A stretch of 7,376 bases of DNA, from positions 1-7,376 of the forward strand of contig NZ_CASEXV010000004.1 of NCBI RefSeq assembly GCF_949292005.1, written 5' to 3'. The notes under the pieces are model-generated. The model had not been told where the DNA came from, made no database searches, and saw nothing but the letters and a program-made list of their open reading frames with translations. A program made the translations under genes and the position numbers. The DNA comes from an uncultured Bifidobacterium sp. Lineage in GTDB: Bacteria > Actinomycetota > Actinomycetes > Actinomycetales > Bifidobacteriaceae. The first letter of the stretch is position 1. Every line of letters starts with the position of its first letter. Below are positions 1 through 6,583 of the stretch, piece after piece.

Positions 1-47
1 GACGATTCGAACGGACGAGGGACGTGGTCCCGGAAGGACTGGCAAAC

Positions 48-92
48 ATGACGGATTCCACTGTAGCGGATTCCATGATGACGGATTCCACC
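48..92 (+). repeat. Three 15-bp tandem repeats encoding the reductase N-terminus
   Basis: CGGATTCCA recurs exactly at 52-60, 67-75 and 82-90, giving three 15-bp units (48-62, 63-77, 78-92). Units 1 and 3 are nearly identical (ATGACGGATTCCAC). The unit is five codons, so the protein reads MTDST-VADSM-MTDST. Copy changes would stay in frame and would add or remove possible ATG starts (48, 75, 78). Confidence 0.75.
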
Positions 93-932
93 GTTCCGAT
101 GATCGATCTGACGGACGGCAACGCTATTCCCCAGATCGGTCTGGGCGTCCTGCGGGTCGGTGACGAAGAGACCACTCCTGTGGTGGAGTCCGCTCTGTCG
201 TTGGGATACCGCCATATCGACGGCGCCGCGGGCTACGGCAACGAGGCGGGGATCGGCCGTGCGCTTAAGGCGACGGGATATGATCAGGGCATTCGCCGCC
301 GCGATTTGTGGGTCACGACGAAGCTTAGGGACAGTGAGCAGGGGTACGAGTCCACCCTGCGCGCCTTCGATCGCCAACTTAGGCTTCTTGGCCTCGACTA
401 CGTGGATATGTACATGATTCATTGGCCGACGCCCTTCGACTGGAGGTCGGGCGAGACGTGGAAGGCGTTCGTTCGCTTGCGCGACGAGGGCAGAGTGCGG
501 TCGTTGGGTGTGTGCAATTTCCTTCCCGAGCATCTCGACCGGCTGCATTCGGAGACCGGGGAATATCCGGTCGTCGATCAGATCGAATGCCATCCCACGT
601 GGCAGCAGCGCGGCGTTGCGCAGTACTGCCACGCTCACGAAATAGCTGTGGAGGCGTATTCTCCCATGGCGCGTGGCGCCGACCTCGATGCTGGCGATGG
701 TCTGATCGAAACCATCGCGACGACCCACGGCGTCTCCTGCGCCCAGGTGGTCCTGCGTTGGCATATCGAGAATGGCATGATTGTCATTCCCAAGTCCGTC
801 CATGCGGCGCGGCAGCGGGAGAACCTCGACCTTTTCGGATTCTCGCTCACATCCGAGGAACACGCGGCCATCGACGCGCTGGATGGGCCCACTCGCGCGG
901 GTCACGATCCACAGACCTTTTCCTACGCGTGA
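48..932 (+). CDS. Aldo/keto reductase (AKR superfamily, 2,5-diketogluconate reductase-like)
   Basis: Predicted cytosolic NADPH-dependent oxidoreductase of 294 aa that reduces aldehydes or ketones to alcohols; the substrate cannot be told from sequence. The catalytic tetrad is visible: Asp58 (in RHIDGA), Tyr63 (GYGNE), Lys92 (VTTK) and His125 (MIHWP). The C-terminal NADP-binding signature K-S-x4-R-x2-E-N is at Lys249-Asn259. The usual GVSNF segment reads GVCNF (154-158), with Cys in place of Ser. I chose ATG 48 because GGAAGGA (32-38) lies 9 nt upstream. GTG 24 has purines only 2 nt away, and the family-typical start at ATG 99 (MIDLTDGN) has no visible ribosome binding site. The first 17 residues are therefore an extra, repetitive extension. 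The promoter lies left of the window. The next gene starts about 185 bp downstream and is probably independent. The family call is very secure; the physiological role is unknown. Confidence 0.93.
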   Translation: MTDSTVADSMMTDSTVPMIDLTDGNAIPQIGLGVLRVGDEETTPVVESALSLGYRHIDGAAGYGNEAGIGRALKATGYDQGIRRRDLWVTTKLRDSEQGYESTLRAFDRQLRLLGLDYVDMYMIHWPTPFDWRSGETWKAFVRLRDEGRVRSLGVCNFLPEHLDRLHSETGEYPVVDQIECHPTWQQRGVAQYCHAHEIAVEAYSPMARGADLDAGDGLIETIATTHGVSCAQVVLRWHIENGMIVIPKSVHAARQRENLDLFGFSLTSEEHAAIDALDGPTRAGHDPQTFSYA

Positions 933-1117
933 ATCCGCGTGAGTCATGCGACCGTGCGTCCACACGGATGCCGCGTCGTCCGTCGTCGCACCGGGTTCTC
1001 CTATAGTGGCACTTGTTTTGTTGGCAATGCCTGTGTTTTCGCACGGCCGCCGGCATTTCGAGAGTGAAGTGTCCTCTTGCGGAGTTTGTTGGAGGTGCAG
1101 TGGCGGATTGCTGGGTC

Positions 1118-1891
1118 ATGTGGGCACGTGGAAGGTCTTGGCGTCGATGTCGTAGGATTCAGCGGCGTGTGGTCACGCTGATGGCCTTGTCAGCTGCCGT
1201 GGGCGTGGTGGTTGGGTTTGCGCTTCCTCGCGTCAGCCCATCGATAGGGGAGTCCGTGGGGTTGACGCTGTCGTATGGCGCAGCCTTCGAGGCTATGCAG
1301 CGTATTTTCGTCGACGATGGTTTCGGCGACCAGGGGTACGACCGTGATTCGTTCGATTATCGCGGAACTGATGATGATGGCGATGGCTGCGATGTGCGCG
1401 ATGAGGTGCTGGCCCGTGATATGAGCGGTGTGCGGTTCGACCCTTCGGATGGCTGCACCGTCCGGAGCGGGGTTCTGGACGATCCATATACCGGCGAGCG
1501 AATCGAGTTCGTCCGTGGGCCGAGGACGTCCTCGGCGGTGCAGATCGATCATGTGGTCGCTTTGGAGAACGCTTGGAGATCGGGGGCGAGCCGCTGGGAT
1601 TCGACGATGAGGAGACGATTCGGCAACGACGCGCGCAATCTCCTCGCTGTGGATGGTGGCGCCAATCAGGACAAGGGCTCCGCATCGGCCGCCTACTGGC
1701 TTCCGGAGAACACCGGTTTTCGTTGCGAGTACGTGGCGAGACAGGTCGCTGTCAAACTTGTGTACGGATTGTCCGTCACCTCTCGCGAGAAACAGGCGAT
1801 GTCACGTGTTCTTCGCACATGCCCGGGCCAGACGTTGCCCATCGATGTCAGTGGGACGGTCGACGCGACGGTCAGTCGGACGGATGTTTGA
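1118..1891 (+). CDS. Membrane-anchored or secreted HNH-family endonuclease (DUF1524/GmrSD C-terminal type)
   Basis: Probable extracytoplasmic nuclease of 257 aa. A basic N-terminus (RRCRRIQRR) precedes one hydrophobic stretch (about residues 18-36), which fits a signal peptide or signal anchor. The nuclease core follows: acidic TDDDGDGCDVRDEVL (about 84-98), DPYTG (about 122-126), VQIDHVVALENAW with the catalytic-type Asp144-His145, NDARNLLAVDGGANQDKG with Asn174, Asn183 and Lys186, and a C-terminal FRCEYVARQ block. This order matches secreted actinobacterial HNH proteins of the DUF1524 type. Four Cys in the exported part (91, 113, 203, 235) could form two disulfides. The start is uncertain. 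GTG 1100 is in frame only 3 nt after GGAGGT (1091-1096), while ATG 1118 has a weaker site but a cleaner signal sequence. TTG 1013 is unlikely. A TATAGT hexamer at 1002-1007 could be a -10, but no good -35 is seen. The role (DNA scavenging, competition or turnover) is not shown. The 3' end overlaps the convergent transporter gene by 20 bp. Confidence 0.85.
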   Translation: MWARGRSWRRCRRIQRRVVTLMALSAAVGVVVGFALPRVSPSIGESVGLTLSYGAAFEAMQRIFVDDGFGDQGYDRDSFDYRGTDDDGDGCDVRDEVLARDMSGVRFDPSDGCTVRSGVLDDPYTGERIEFVRGPRTSSAVQIDHVVALENAWRSGASRWDSTMRRRFGNDARNLLAVDGGANQDKGSASAAYWLPENTGFRCEYVARQVAVKLVYGLSVTSREKQAMSRVLRTCPGQTLPIDVSGTVDATVSRTDV

Positions 1892-3572
1892 CCACGTCGA
1901 GAAGATGGTGGCCGTGGATGACGTGCATTTGTGCGATGGCGCGCCGTGCGATGTCGCGTGACGATCCGGCGCCGTCGCCTTTGACCCCGAAGGCCACGAG
2001 CAGCACCATGATCACCACGATGCCGGAGGAGAAACGCAGTGCCGACTGGACGCCGAAGATGCTGGAGACTATGGCGGTGTCGGCTCCACCGCCCAGAGCC
2101 GCGTGCCGCAGCCGCGCGAATGTCTCCATAAGAATCACCAGCACCGGGGCTCCAACGGCTCCGGATATCTGCCTGGCGGTGTTCGTCACCGCGGATCCGG
2201 CCGACACGTCCTGAGGGTCAAGGGAGTTGAGGGACCATGTGGTGATGGGCATGAGGACGAATCCCATGCCGATCTGGCGGACGAACTGCCAGATCGATAT
2301 CCACCAGATCCAAGTGTCGGTGCTGATGGTGCTCATCATCACGGTACCGAAAAGAAGCGTGATGGTTCCGGCCAGCGCGACCGGTCTGGCGCCGAATCGG
2401 TCTAGGAACTTTCCGCCGAAGAACTGCGCGATGCATTGTCCCGCGGCTCCAGGCAGCAGTACAAGCCCACTCATGGTGGCGGAATAGCCGCGGTCGTCCT
2501 GGATATATAAAGGAATGATCACCATAATCGAGCTGAAGGCGAAGAAGCTGAGCGACGCACAGACGGTTCCGATGGTGAAGCTTCGGTTGCGTAGGACGCC
2601 GAGGTCGAGAAGGGGCGGGTTGCGGATGGGGATGCCTCCTACGGGGATGCCATCTCCTGGTCCGACGCTTATCTTGCTGGCGTGGCCGTGGCTTGTGGGG
2701 CTTGTTGCGAGGCCTCTCTCGAGGCTCTGATGGTAGAGCCGCGCGTTGCGGATCTGCCGCAGGACGAACCAGACGATGCCGATCACGCCGATGACCATGG
2801 GTGCCCAGACTAGGGGATGGAGAGCCGGATACGACTCGATGTTGGTGAAGCCGAACATGAGTCCGCCGAACCCGAATACGGAAAGTCCGACCGAGAAGCA
2901 ATCGGCCTTCACCGTGCGGTCCTTCTCCACGAAGTTGCGCAGGCCGAAGAACGTCAGGACGAGGCTGAACAGCCCCATAACGGTGAGGGACAGGAAAATC
3001 GACCGCCATCCGTTGGCGTCGGTCTGCATTCCTCCGATGGTCGGACCTATCGCGGGGGCGACGGCCATGGACATGCCGACCGTTCCCATGGCCACACCTC
3101 GGTGGGTGAGCGGGTAGATGGAGAAGATGGTGATCTGCAGAACCGGCCACATCACGCCCGTTCCGATGGCTTCGAGGATGCGTCCGACCAGAACGAGTTC
3201 GAAGCTCGGCCCCAGCCATGAGAGCGCCGATCCCACGGTGAACGAGACCATTGAGGCCAGAACGATCTGCCGCGTGGAGAAGCGCCGCGTAAGGAACGCC
3301 GTCAGCGGCACCATCACGCCCATGACGAGCTGGAAGACCGATGTCAGCCACTGTCCGGTGGTGACGTTGATGCCGAATTCGCCGACGATGGTGGGCAGTG
3401 CCGCGCTCAGTTGCAGTTGCGTGAAGTTGCCGATGAAGGTGATGAAGGTGAGGATGGCAAGGGATATGAATCCCGCCTGCGTGAGCTTCCCGTCGTGGTA
3501 GGCCTCGTCGCGCGTGAGGCTCCGTGAGCTTCCCGCCGTGTGATTCATGGCCTGCCGTATACGAGAGTTCAT
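1872..3572 (-). CDS. MFS multidrug efflux transporter, DHA2 family (14 TM, EmrB/LmrB-like)
   Basis: Inner-membrane proton-driven drug or metabolite exporter of 566 aa. About 14 hydrophobic segments can be counted, the DHA2 pattern. The antiporter motif C lies in TM5 as APAIGPTIGG (Pro173, Gly176-Pro177, Gly180-Gly181). A basic TM2-TM3 loop (TRRFSTRQ) and a second motif-A-like loop (GGKFLDRFG) between TM10 and TM11 are also present. I set the start at ATG 3570-3572 because GGAGGAAG lies just upstream with about 8-9 nt spacing; the frame is open back to 3647, but those codons have no family similarity. Two oddities: the TM8-TM9 loop (about 281-319) is some 30 residues longer than usual and rich in Gly, Pro and Ser, and the cytosolic tail ends with a His-rich stretch (residues 548-566). 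No regulator gene is adjacent. The gene lies 118 bp downstream of the sugar-phosphate transferase on the same strand. Substrate unknown. Confidence 0.93.
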   Translation of the reverse strand: MNSRIRQAMNHTAGSSRSLTRDEAYHDGKLTQAGFISLAILTFITFIGNFTQLQLSAALPTIVGEFGINVTTGQWLTSVFQLVMGVMVPLTAFLTRRFSTRQIVLASMVSFTVGSALSWLGPSFELVLVGRILEAIGTGVMWPVLQITIFSIYPLTHRGVAMGTVGMSMAVAPAIGPTIGGMQTDANGWRSIFLSLTVMGLFSLVLTFFGLRNFVEKDRTVKADCFSVGLSVFGFGGLMFGFTNIESYPALHPLVWAPMVIGVIGIVWFVLRQIRNARLYHQSLERGLATSPTSHGHASKISVGPGDGIPVGGIPIRNPPLLDLGVLRNRSFTIGTVCASLSFFAFSSIMVIIPLYIQDDRGYSATMSGLVLLPGAAGQCIAQFFGGKFLDRFGARPVALAGTITLLFGTVMMSTISTDTWIWWISIWQFVRQIGMGFVLMPITTWSLNSLDPQDVSAGSAVTNTARQISGAVGAPVLVILMETFARLRHAALGGGADTAIVSSIFGVQSALRFSSGIVVIMVLLVAFGVKGDGAGSSRDIARRAIAQMHVIHGHHLLDVVKHPSD

Positions 3573-3588
3573 GTGCCGCTTCCTCCAC

Positions 3589-3602
3589 TCCACGGGCGTG
3601 GA
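3589..3602. promoter_or_regulatory. Inverted repeat TCCACG-GG-CGTGGA in the efflux gene leader
   Basis: Perfect 6-bp arms with a 2-bp centre, ending 3 bp upstream of the Shine-Dalgarno sequence of the efflux gene. It could be a protein binding site; a 2-nt loop is too tight for a good RNA hairpin unless the inner pairs open. The function is inferred from position only. Confidence 0.35.
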
Positions 3603-3607
3603 TCCGC

Positions 3608-3625
3608 TCCTGACGCTTCTCAGGA
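3608..3625. promoter_or_regulatory. Inverted repeat TCCTGA-N6-TCAGGA upstream of the efflux gene, candidate operator
   Basis: Perfect 6-bp arms (3608-3613 and 3620-3625) around CGCTTC, 35 bp before the efflux start codon and clear of its ribosome binding site. Size and symmetry suit a dimeric repressor such as a TetR or MarR type, and drug exporters of this family are often controlled that way. No such regulator gene is in the window, so this is inference. The RNA could also form a 6-bp stem with a 6-nt loop. Confidence 0.4.
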
Positions 3626-3652
3626 TGCCGTGGAACAAATCACTCACTTTAC

Positions 3653-3688
3653 GCCACGGCCCGCGACAGCGGGGCTTGCGGTCGTGGC
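3653..3688 (-). terminator. Hairpin just after the sugar-phosphate transferase stop codon
   Basis: Outer arms GCCACG (3653-3658) and CGTGGC (3683-3688) enclose a second stem, GCCCGC (3659-3664) with GCGGGGC (3669-3675, one bulge). On the minus strand the hairpin begins 2 nt after the transferase TGA at 3691-3693. The following sequence (GTAAAGTGAGTGATTTG) is not a real U-tract, so an intrinsic terminator is plausible but imperfect. It could instead be a partial terminator or an mRNA 3' stabiliser between the transferase and efflux genes. Confidence 0.4.
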
Positions 3689-3690
3689 TC

Positions 3691-5274
3691 TCAGTACGAC
3701 CCGGTGCCGCGGATCACGGCCGTGATGGTTTTGAGCAGGATGGCGATGTCGCCGTTGATCGACCATCGTTCGACGTACGACACGTCGAGCCGCTCGGACT
3801 CCTCCTGGCTGAGGTCGCTGCGCCCCGACACCTGCCACAGGCCGGTGATGCCGGGTTTGACCAACAGGCGGGTGGAGTAGAGGGACGCGTATTCGTTCAC
3901 CTCGTACTGCTGTTGAGGTCTGGGACCGACCAGACTCATATTTCCTATGAGCACGTTGAGGAATTGGGGAAACTCATCCAAAGAGGTTTTGCGGATGAAT
4001 CTGCCGATGCGGGTTATTCGCGGATCATCTTTGGGTTTGAATAGTATTCCGTGGTTCTCGCCCATCTCCTTGGCGAGCTGTGCGTCGATTTTGTCGGCGT
4101 TCACATGCATGGAACGGAATTTGTAGAGGGTGAAGGTCTTGCCATACAGGCCTATGCGCTGCTGCTTGTATATCGCCGGACCCCCGTCCTCGGCCCTGAC
4201 GAGGAGTGCGACCACGGCCATGACGGGCGAGCTGATGATCAGCGCCAGCAGCGAGCCGATGATGTCCATGACGCGTTTGATGATGCGCGTTCGCGTCGAG
4301 TATTGGGGCAGGGTGGCGGTGAAAACGGGCATCGAGGCGTTGTCGCGCAGGTGGAGGGTGGCGCCGTCGATGTCGGCGACCCCCGCGCTGAACGCCAGTT
4401 CGATCCCCATGGACTCCATGGCCAGGGAGAGGGTGCGCATGGTCTCGGAGTGGCGGCTCATGACGTCGGTGATGACCATGGTGCGCGCGCCGAGGTCCTT
4501 GGCGGTCTGGGGTAGATGGGAGTCCAGAGGGAGCACTCGCAGCGTCCGTTCCCTGTCGTTGGTGGGAGTGAATGGCACATGGACGAGGTGCTGGGGGTTG
4601 GGTCTGTCTGATGTGGAGTTCCCGTTCGCGACCGCGCATACGGCGAAGGGGGCGTAGCCGAGGGCGGTGTTCCCATCGAGCTGTTCGACCGCCTGATGGA
4701 TTCCCTCGGGGGATCCGACGATCACGGTGGCGTAGTTGTACCCGCCTCGTGCGCGGTTGCGCTGCAGTGATCTGCGCATAAACCATCGCTCTATCAGAGT
4801 GAAAAGCACTGACAGCAGTGGAACGGCCAGAACTATCTGTCGTGGCACGAAAAGCTTGAAGAGGTAGATGATCGTGCACAGGGCGATGATCGTGTAGAAT
4901 CCGGCCGCGATGACCCTGCTGTACACCTCGTATCCCTGACCCATCATGTGGCGTGTGTATATCCGCGCCCCCGCGAGACAGAGTATCCATACGCCGGTTA
5001 CCAGCGCGGCCATGGCCAGCACATCATCCCCGGACAACTGGTTGCGTGAGATGTATTCTTTGGTCTCAGAATGGACCAGAACAACAATGGTTGTGGACAG
5101 CAGCGACATGATCGCGTCGAGGAGGATGAGCGTCGCGTTGTAGAGATAGCTCCAGTGGGGGGCCGAATAGGCGAACACTCCGTTGCGTCGCGGCAGACTG
5201 TTGGTCGGGAAGTAGGTTCCGTCGAAGAAGGATGTCGACCTGTCCCTGCTGCTGGGTCGTTTCTGACTTGACAT
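3691..5274 (-). CDS. Polyprenyl-phosphate hexose-1-phosphate transferase (priming glycosyltransferase, WbaP/CpsD-like)
   Basis: Membrane enzyme of 527 aa that would move a sugar 1-phosphate, probably galactose or glucose, from UDP-sugar onto undecaprenyl phosphate. This is the first step of exopolysaccharide or capsule repeat-unit synthesis. Four hydrophobic segments (about 44-67, 85-104, 119-142, 147-162) are followed by a soluble nucleotide-binding-like middle (about 180-320). A fifth hydrophobic segment comes after KRVMDIIGS (333-341), then the catalytic domain: QQRIGLYGKTFTLYKFRSM (371-389), the Asp433-Glu434 catalytic pair in SLDEFPQ, NMSLVGPRP (445-453) and KPGITGLWQVSGRS (473-486). The length is normal for the full five-helix family. 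ATG 5272-5274 starts 6 nt after GGGGG, a modest ribosome binding site, and a strong hairpin sits just upstream. No other glycosyltransferase, flippase, polymerase or chain-length gene is in the window, so it appears isolated from its pathway, at least on this side. Donor specificity cannot be read from sequence. Confidence 0.95.
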   Translation of the reverse strand: MSSQKRPSSRDRSTSFFDGTYFPTNSLPRRNGVFAYSAPHWSYLYNATLILLDAIMSLLSTTIVVLVHSETKEYISRNQLSGDDVLAMAALVTGVWILCLAGARIYTRHMMGQGYEVYSRVIAAGFYTIIALCTIIYLFKLFVPRQIVLAVPLLSVLFTLIERWFMRRSLQRNRARGGYNYATVIVGSPEGIHQAVEQLDGNTALGYAPFAVCAVANGNSTSDRPNPQHLVHVPFTPTNDRERTLRVLPLDSHLPQTAKDLGARTMVITDVMSRHSETMRTLSLAMESMGIELAFSAGVADIDGATLHLRDNASMPVFTATLPQYSTRTRIIKRVMDIIGSLLALIISSPVMAVVALLVRAEDGGPAIYKQQRIGLYGKTFTLYKFRSMHVNADKIDAQLAKEMGENHGILFKPKDDPRITRIGRFIRKTSLDEFPQFLNVLIGNMSLVGPRPQQQYEVNEYASLYSTRLLVKPGITGLWQVSGRSDLSQEESERLDVSYVERWSINGDIAILLKTITAVIRGTGSY

Positions 5275-5295
5275 TAATTACCCCCGATTCACCTG

Positions 5296-5326
5296 CGGCG
5301 CCGACGGCCTGTGGCCGCCGGCGCCG
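5296..5326 (-). promoter_or_regulatory. Very stable GC hairpin in the leader of the priming transferase gene
   Basis: CGGCGCCG (5296-5303) pairs perfectly with CGGCGCCG (5319-5326), and CGGCC (5305-5309) pairs with GGCCG (5313-5317) across a TGT loop, with one A/C mismatch: 13 paired bases in all. On the minus strand it ends 21 nt before the transferase ATG and is not followed by a U-run. It lies about 95 nt after the lacI stop codon. It may end or attenuate lacI read-through, or control translation of the transferase. A TTGACT hexamer lies upstream on the minus strand (about 5358-5363), without a well-spaced -10. Confidence 0.55.
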
Positions 5327-5421
5327 GTGTCTCTCCCCGGTGACCGTATCATGTGGTGGAGTCAAGGACGAGCCGGATGCACGATATGCGAACATGGCAG
5401 TGCGAACTGGACGCTCTCCGT

Positions 5422-6456
5422 CTAGTCGTGTGCGGGGGCCTTCGACGTGGTTCGGCGCAACGTCATGGTGGTGCCGACGGTGTGATGTCCCACTGCGAAT
5501 TGTTCCGCTCCGAGAAGCGTGAGCAGCATCTGCGCGGCATGACCGCCAAGACTTTCAGGATCCTGATGAATTGTGGTGAGATCCGCAGCATGCGCGATTG
5601 GAGCGTCGTCGAAGCCGATGATGGACATGTCGTCCGGAATGCTGATTCCCTGCCGTTTCAGCTCCGACAGCAGCGCTATGGCGAGTTCGTCCGTTTCCAC
5701 GCATAGTCCTGTGGGATGCCGGTCGGAGGCGAGCAGTTGCCCTGCGATGGCATGGGCGAGGAAGGTGTTGTCAGTGGCCGTCGTTCCTGGGTCCATCACG
5801 AGCACCTGGTAGTGGTCGGCGTCGTAGCCGAGATCCCGTGCCGCCTGAGGGAAGTACGAGGATCGCATCTGCGTGCTGAAGAAGCGGTCGGAGCCGGGGG
5901 TGGCGCCCACAAAGGCGATGGAGCGGTGTCCCAGTGAGTGAAGCAGTCCGACGGCTTGTCTGATGCCTTCCTCGTTCGAGGCCGATACGGATGCGTCGAA
6001 CCCGTCCGGGGAGGGGGAGTTGATGCCCACGACGGGAACGCCGTTCAATGAGTCGTGGAGCTTTTGCGAGAAATGAAATGAGGCGACGATCAGCCCGTCC
6101 ATGTTCCGGTCGGAGGGAAGCCGGGTGAAAAAGCTGTCCCGTTCCGTCCGTCCCAGAATGAACGAGGGGATGATGTCGTATCCCTGCGGGGCGAGAACGG
6201 TGTAGGCTCCCTGCAGCACGGATGCGTTGAACCATGCCTTGAGATTGCCTGAGACAAGAAGGCGGATGCGCATGGTGCGTCCCGAGGCCAGGGCGGATGC
6301 GTTCTTTGACAGCGTGAAGGAGAGCTCGTCCGCGGCCTGTCTGACGCGTTCCATCGTTGTGGAAGTGACGCTCGCGCTTCCCCGTAGTGCCCGTGAGACG
6401 GTGGCGGGCGACACTCCGGCGAGGCGCGCCACGTCGGCGATCGTGGTTCTGCGCAT
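5422..6456 (-). CDS. LacI-family transcriptional repressor, probably of the divergent alpha-glucosidase gene
   Basis: Sugar-responsive DNA-binding regulator of 344 aa, acting as a dimer in the cytosol. The N-terminal helix-turn-helix is clear (TIADVARLAGVSPATVSRALR, residues 5-25). A hinge-helix region follows (NASALASG, about 52-59), then a periplasmic-binding-protein-like effector domain with family landmarks MDGLIVAS (about 119-126), LGHRSIAFVG (about 175-184), GLCVETDELAIALL (about 250-263) and the MSIIGFDDAPIA block (277-288). The start is ATG 6454-6456, preceded by a very strong GGAGGAGGAG-type site. The frame is open to 6660, but the extra 68 codons are His/Arg-rich with no family similarity and include the intergenic repeats. 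It is divergent from a GH13 alpha-glucosidase with a LacI-type operator between them, so control of alpha-glucoside use is a reasonable inference. The inducing sugar is not known. The stop is TAG. Confidence 0.95.
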   Translation of the reverse strand: MRRTTIADVARLAGVSPATVSRALRGSASVTSTTMERVRQAADELSFTLSKNASALASGRTMRIRLLVSGNLKAWFNASVLQGAYTVLAPQGYDIIPSFILGRTERDSFFTRLPSDRNMDGLIVASFHFSQKLHDSLNGVPVVGINSPSPDGFDASVSASNEEGIRQAVGLLHSLGHRSIAFVGATPGSDRFFSTQMRSSYFPQAARDLGYDADHYQVLVMDPGTTATDNTFLAHAIAGQLLASDRHPTGLCVETDELAIALLSELKRQGISIPDDMSIIGFDDAPIAHAADLTTIHQDPESLGGHAAQMLLTLLGAEQFAVGHHTVGTTMTLRRTTSKAPAHD

Positions 6457-6553
6457 GTTCTCCTCCTCCTTCTCCTCTTGGATGACGGTTGGATGATGGT
6501 CGGGCCATGACCCGTGGCGGAATGAGGTTTCGTGCATGCCGACCCACCTGGGA

Positions 6554-6583
6554 TGAATACGCTTGCACGGCATCTGCACACAA
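6554..6583 (-). promoter_or_regulatory. Candidate lacI promoter (TTGTGT - 18 bp - TATTCA)
   Basis: Read on the minus strand, TTGTGT (6578-6583) and TATTCA (6554-6559) are 18 bp apart and about 98 bp before the lacI start codon. The matches to consensus are moderate. The 9-bp triple repeat abuts the -35 on its upstream side. An alternative minus-strand -10 (CATAAT) lies at 6687-6692, over the operator. Confidence 0.3.

Noticed and set aside
24..47. GTG 24 as start of the aldo/keto reductase
   Set aside because: Its only purine-rich stretch is 2 nt away, whereas ATG 48 has GGAAGGA at 9 nt.
926..945. Two 10-bp direct repeats (CGCGTGAATC, CGCGTGAGTC) across the reductase stop codon
   Set aside because: Short, only two copies, and easily due to chance in GC-rich sequence.
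952..967. CCGTG-N6-CACGG hairpin after the reductase as terminator
   Set aside because: Five-bp stem with no U-tract; too weak to call.
1013..1117. TTG 1013 as start of the nuclease
   Set aside because: It would put an extra Cys-rich segment before the signal sequence, with no ribosome binding site; GTG 1100 and ATG 1118 are better.
2218..3588. 456-codon open frame on the minus strand inside the efflux gene
   Set aside because: His/Arg/Pro-rich shadow of the real frame; no family similarity.
3573..3647. N-terminal extension of the efflux protein
   Set aside because: It covers the inverted repeats and the strong ribosome binding site for ATG 3572; no family support.
4025..4990. 321-codon open frame inside the transferase gene
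   Set aside because: Arg/His-rich shadow composition; the overlapping frame carries all family motifs.
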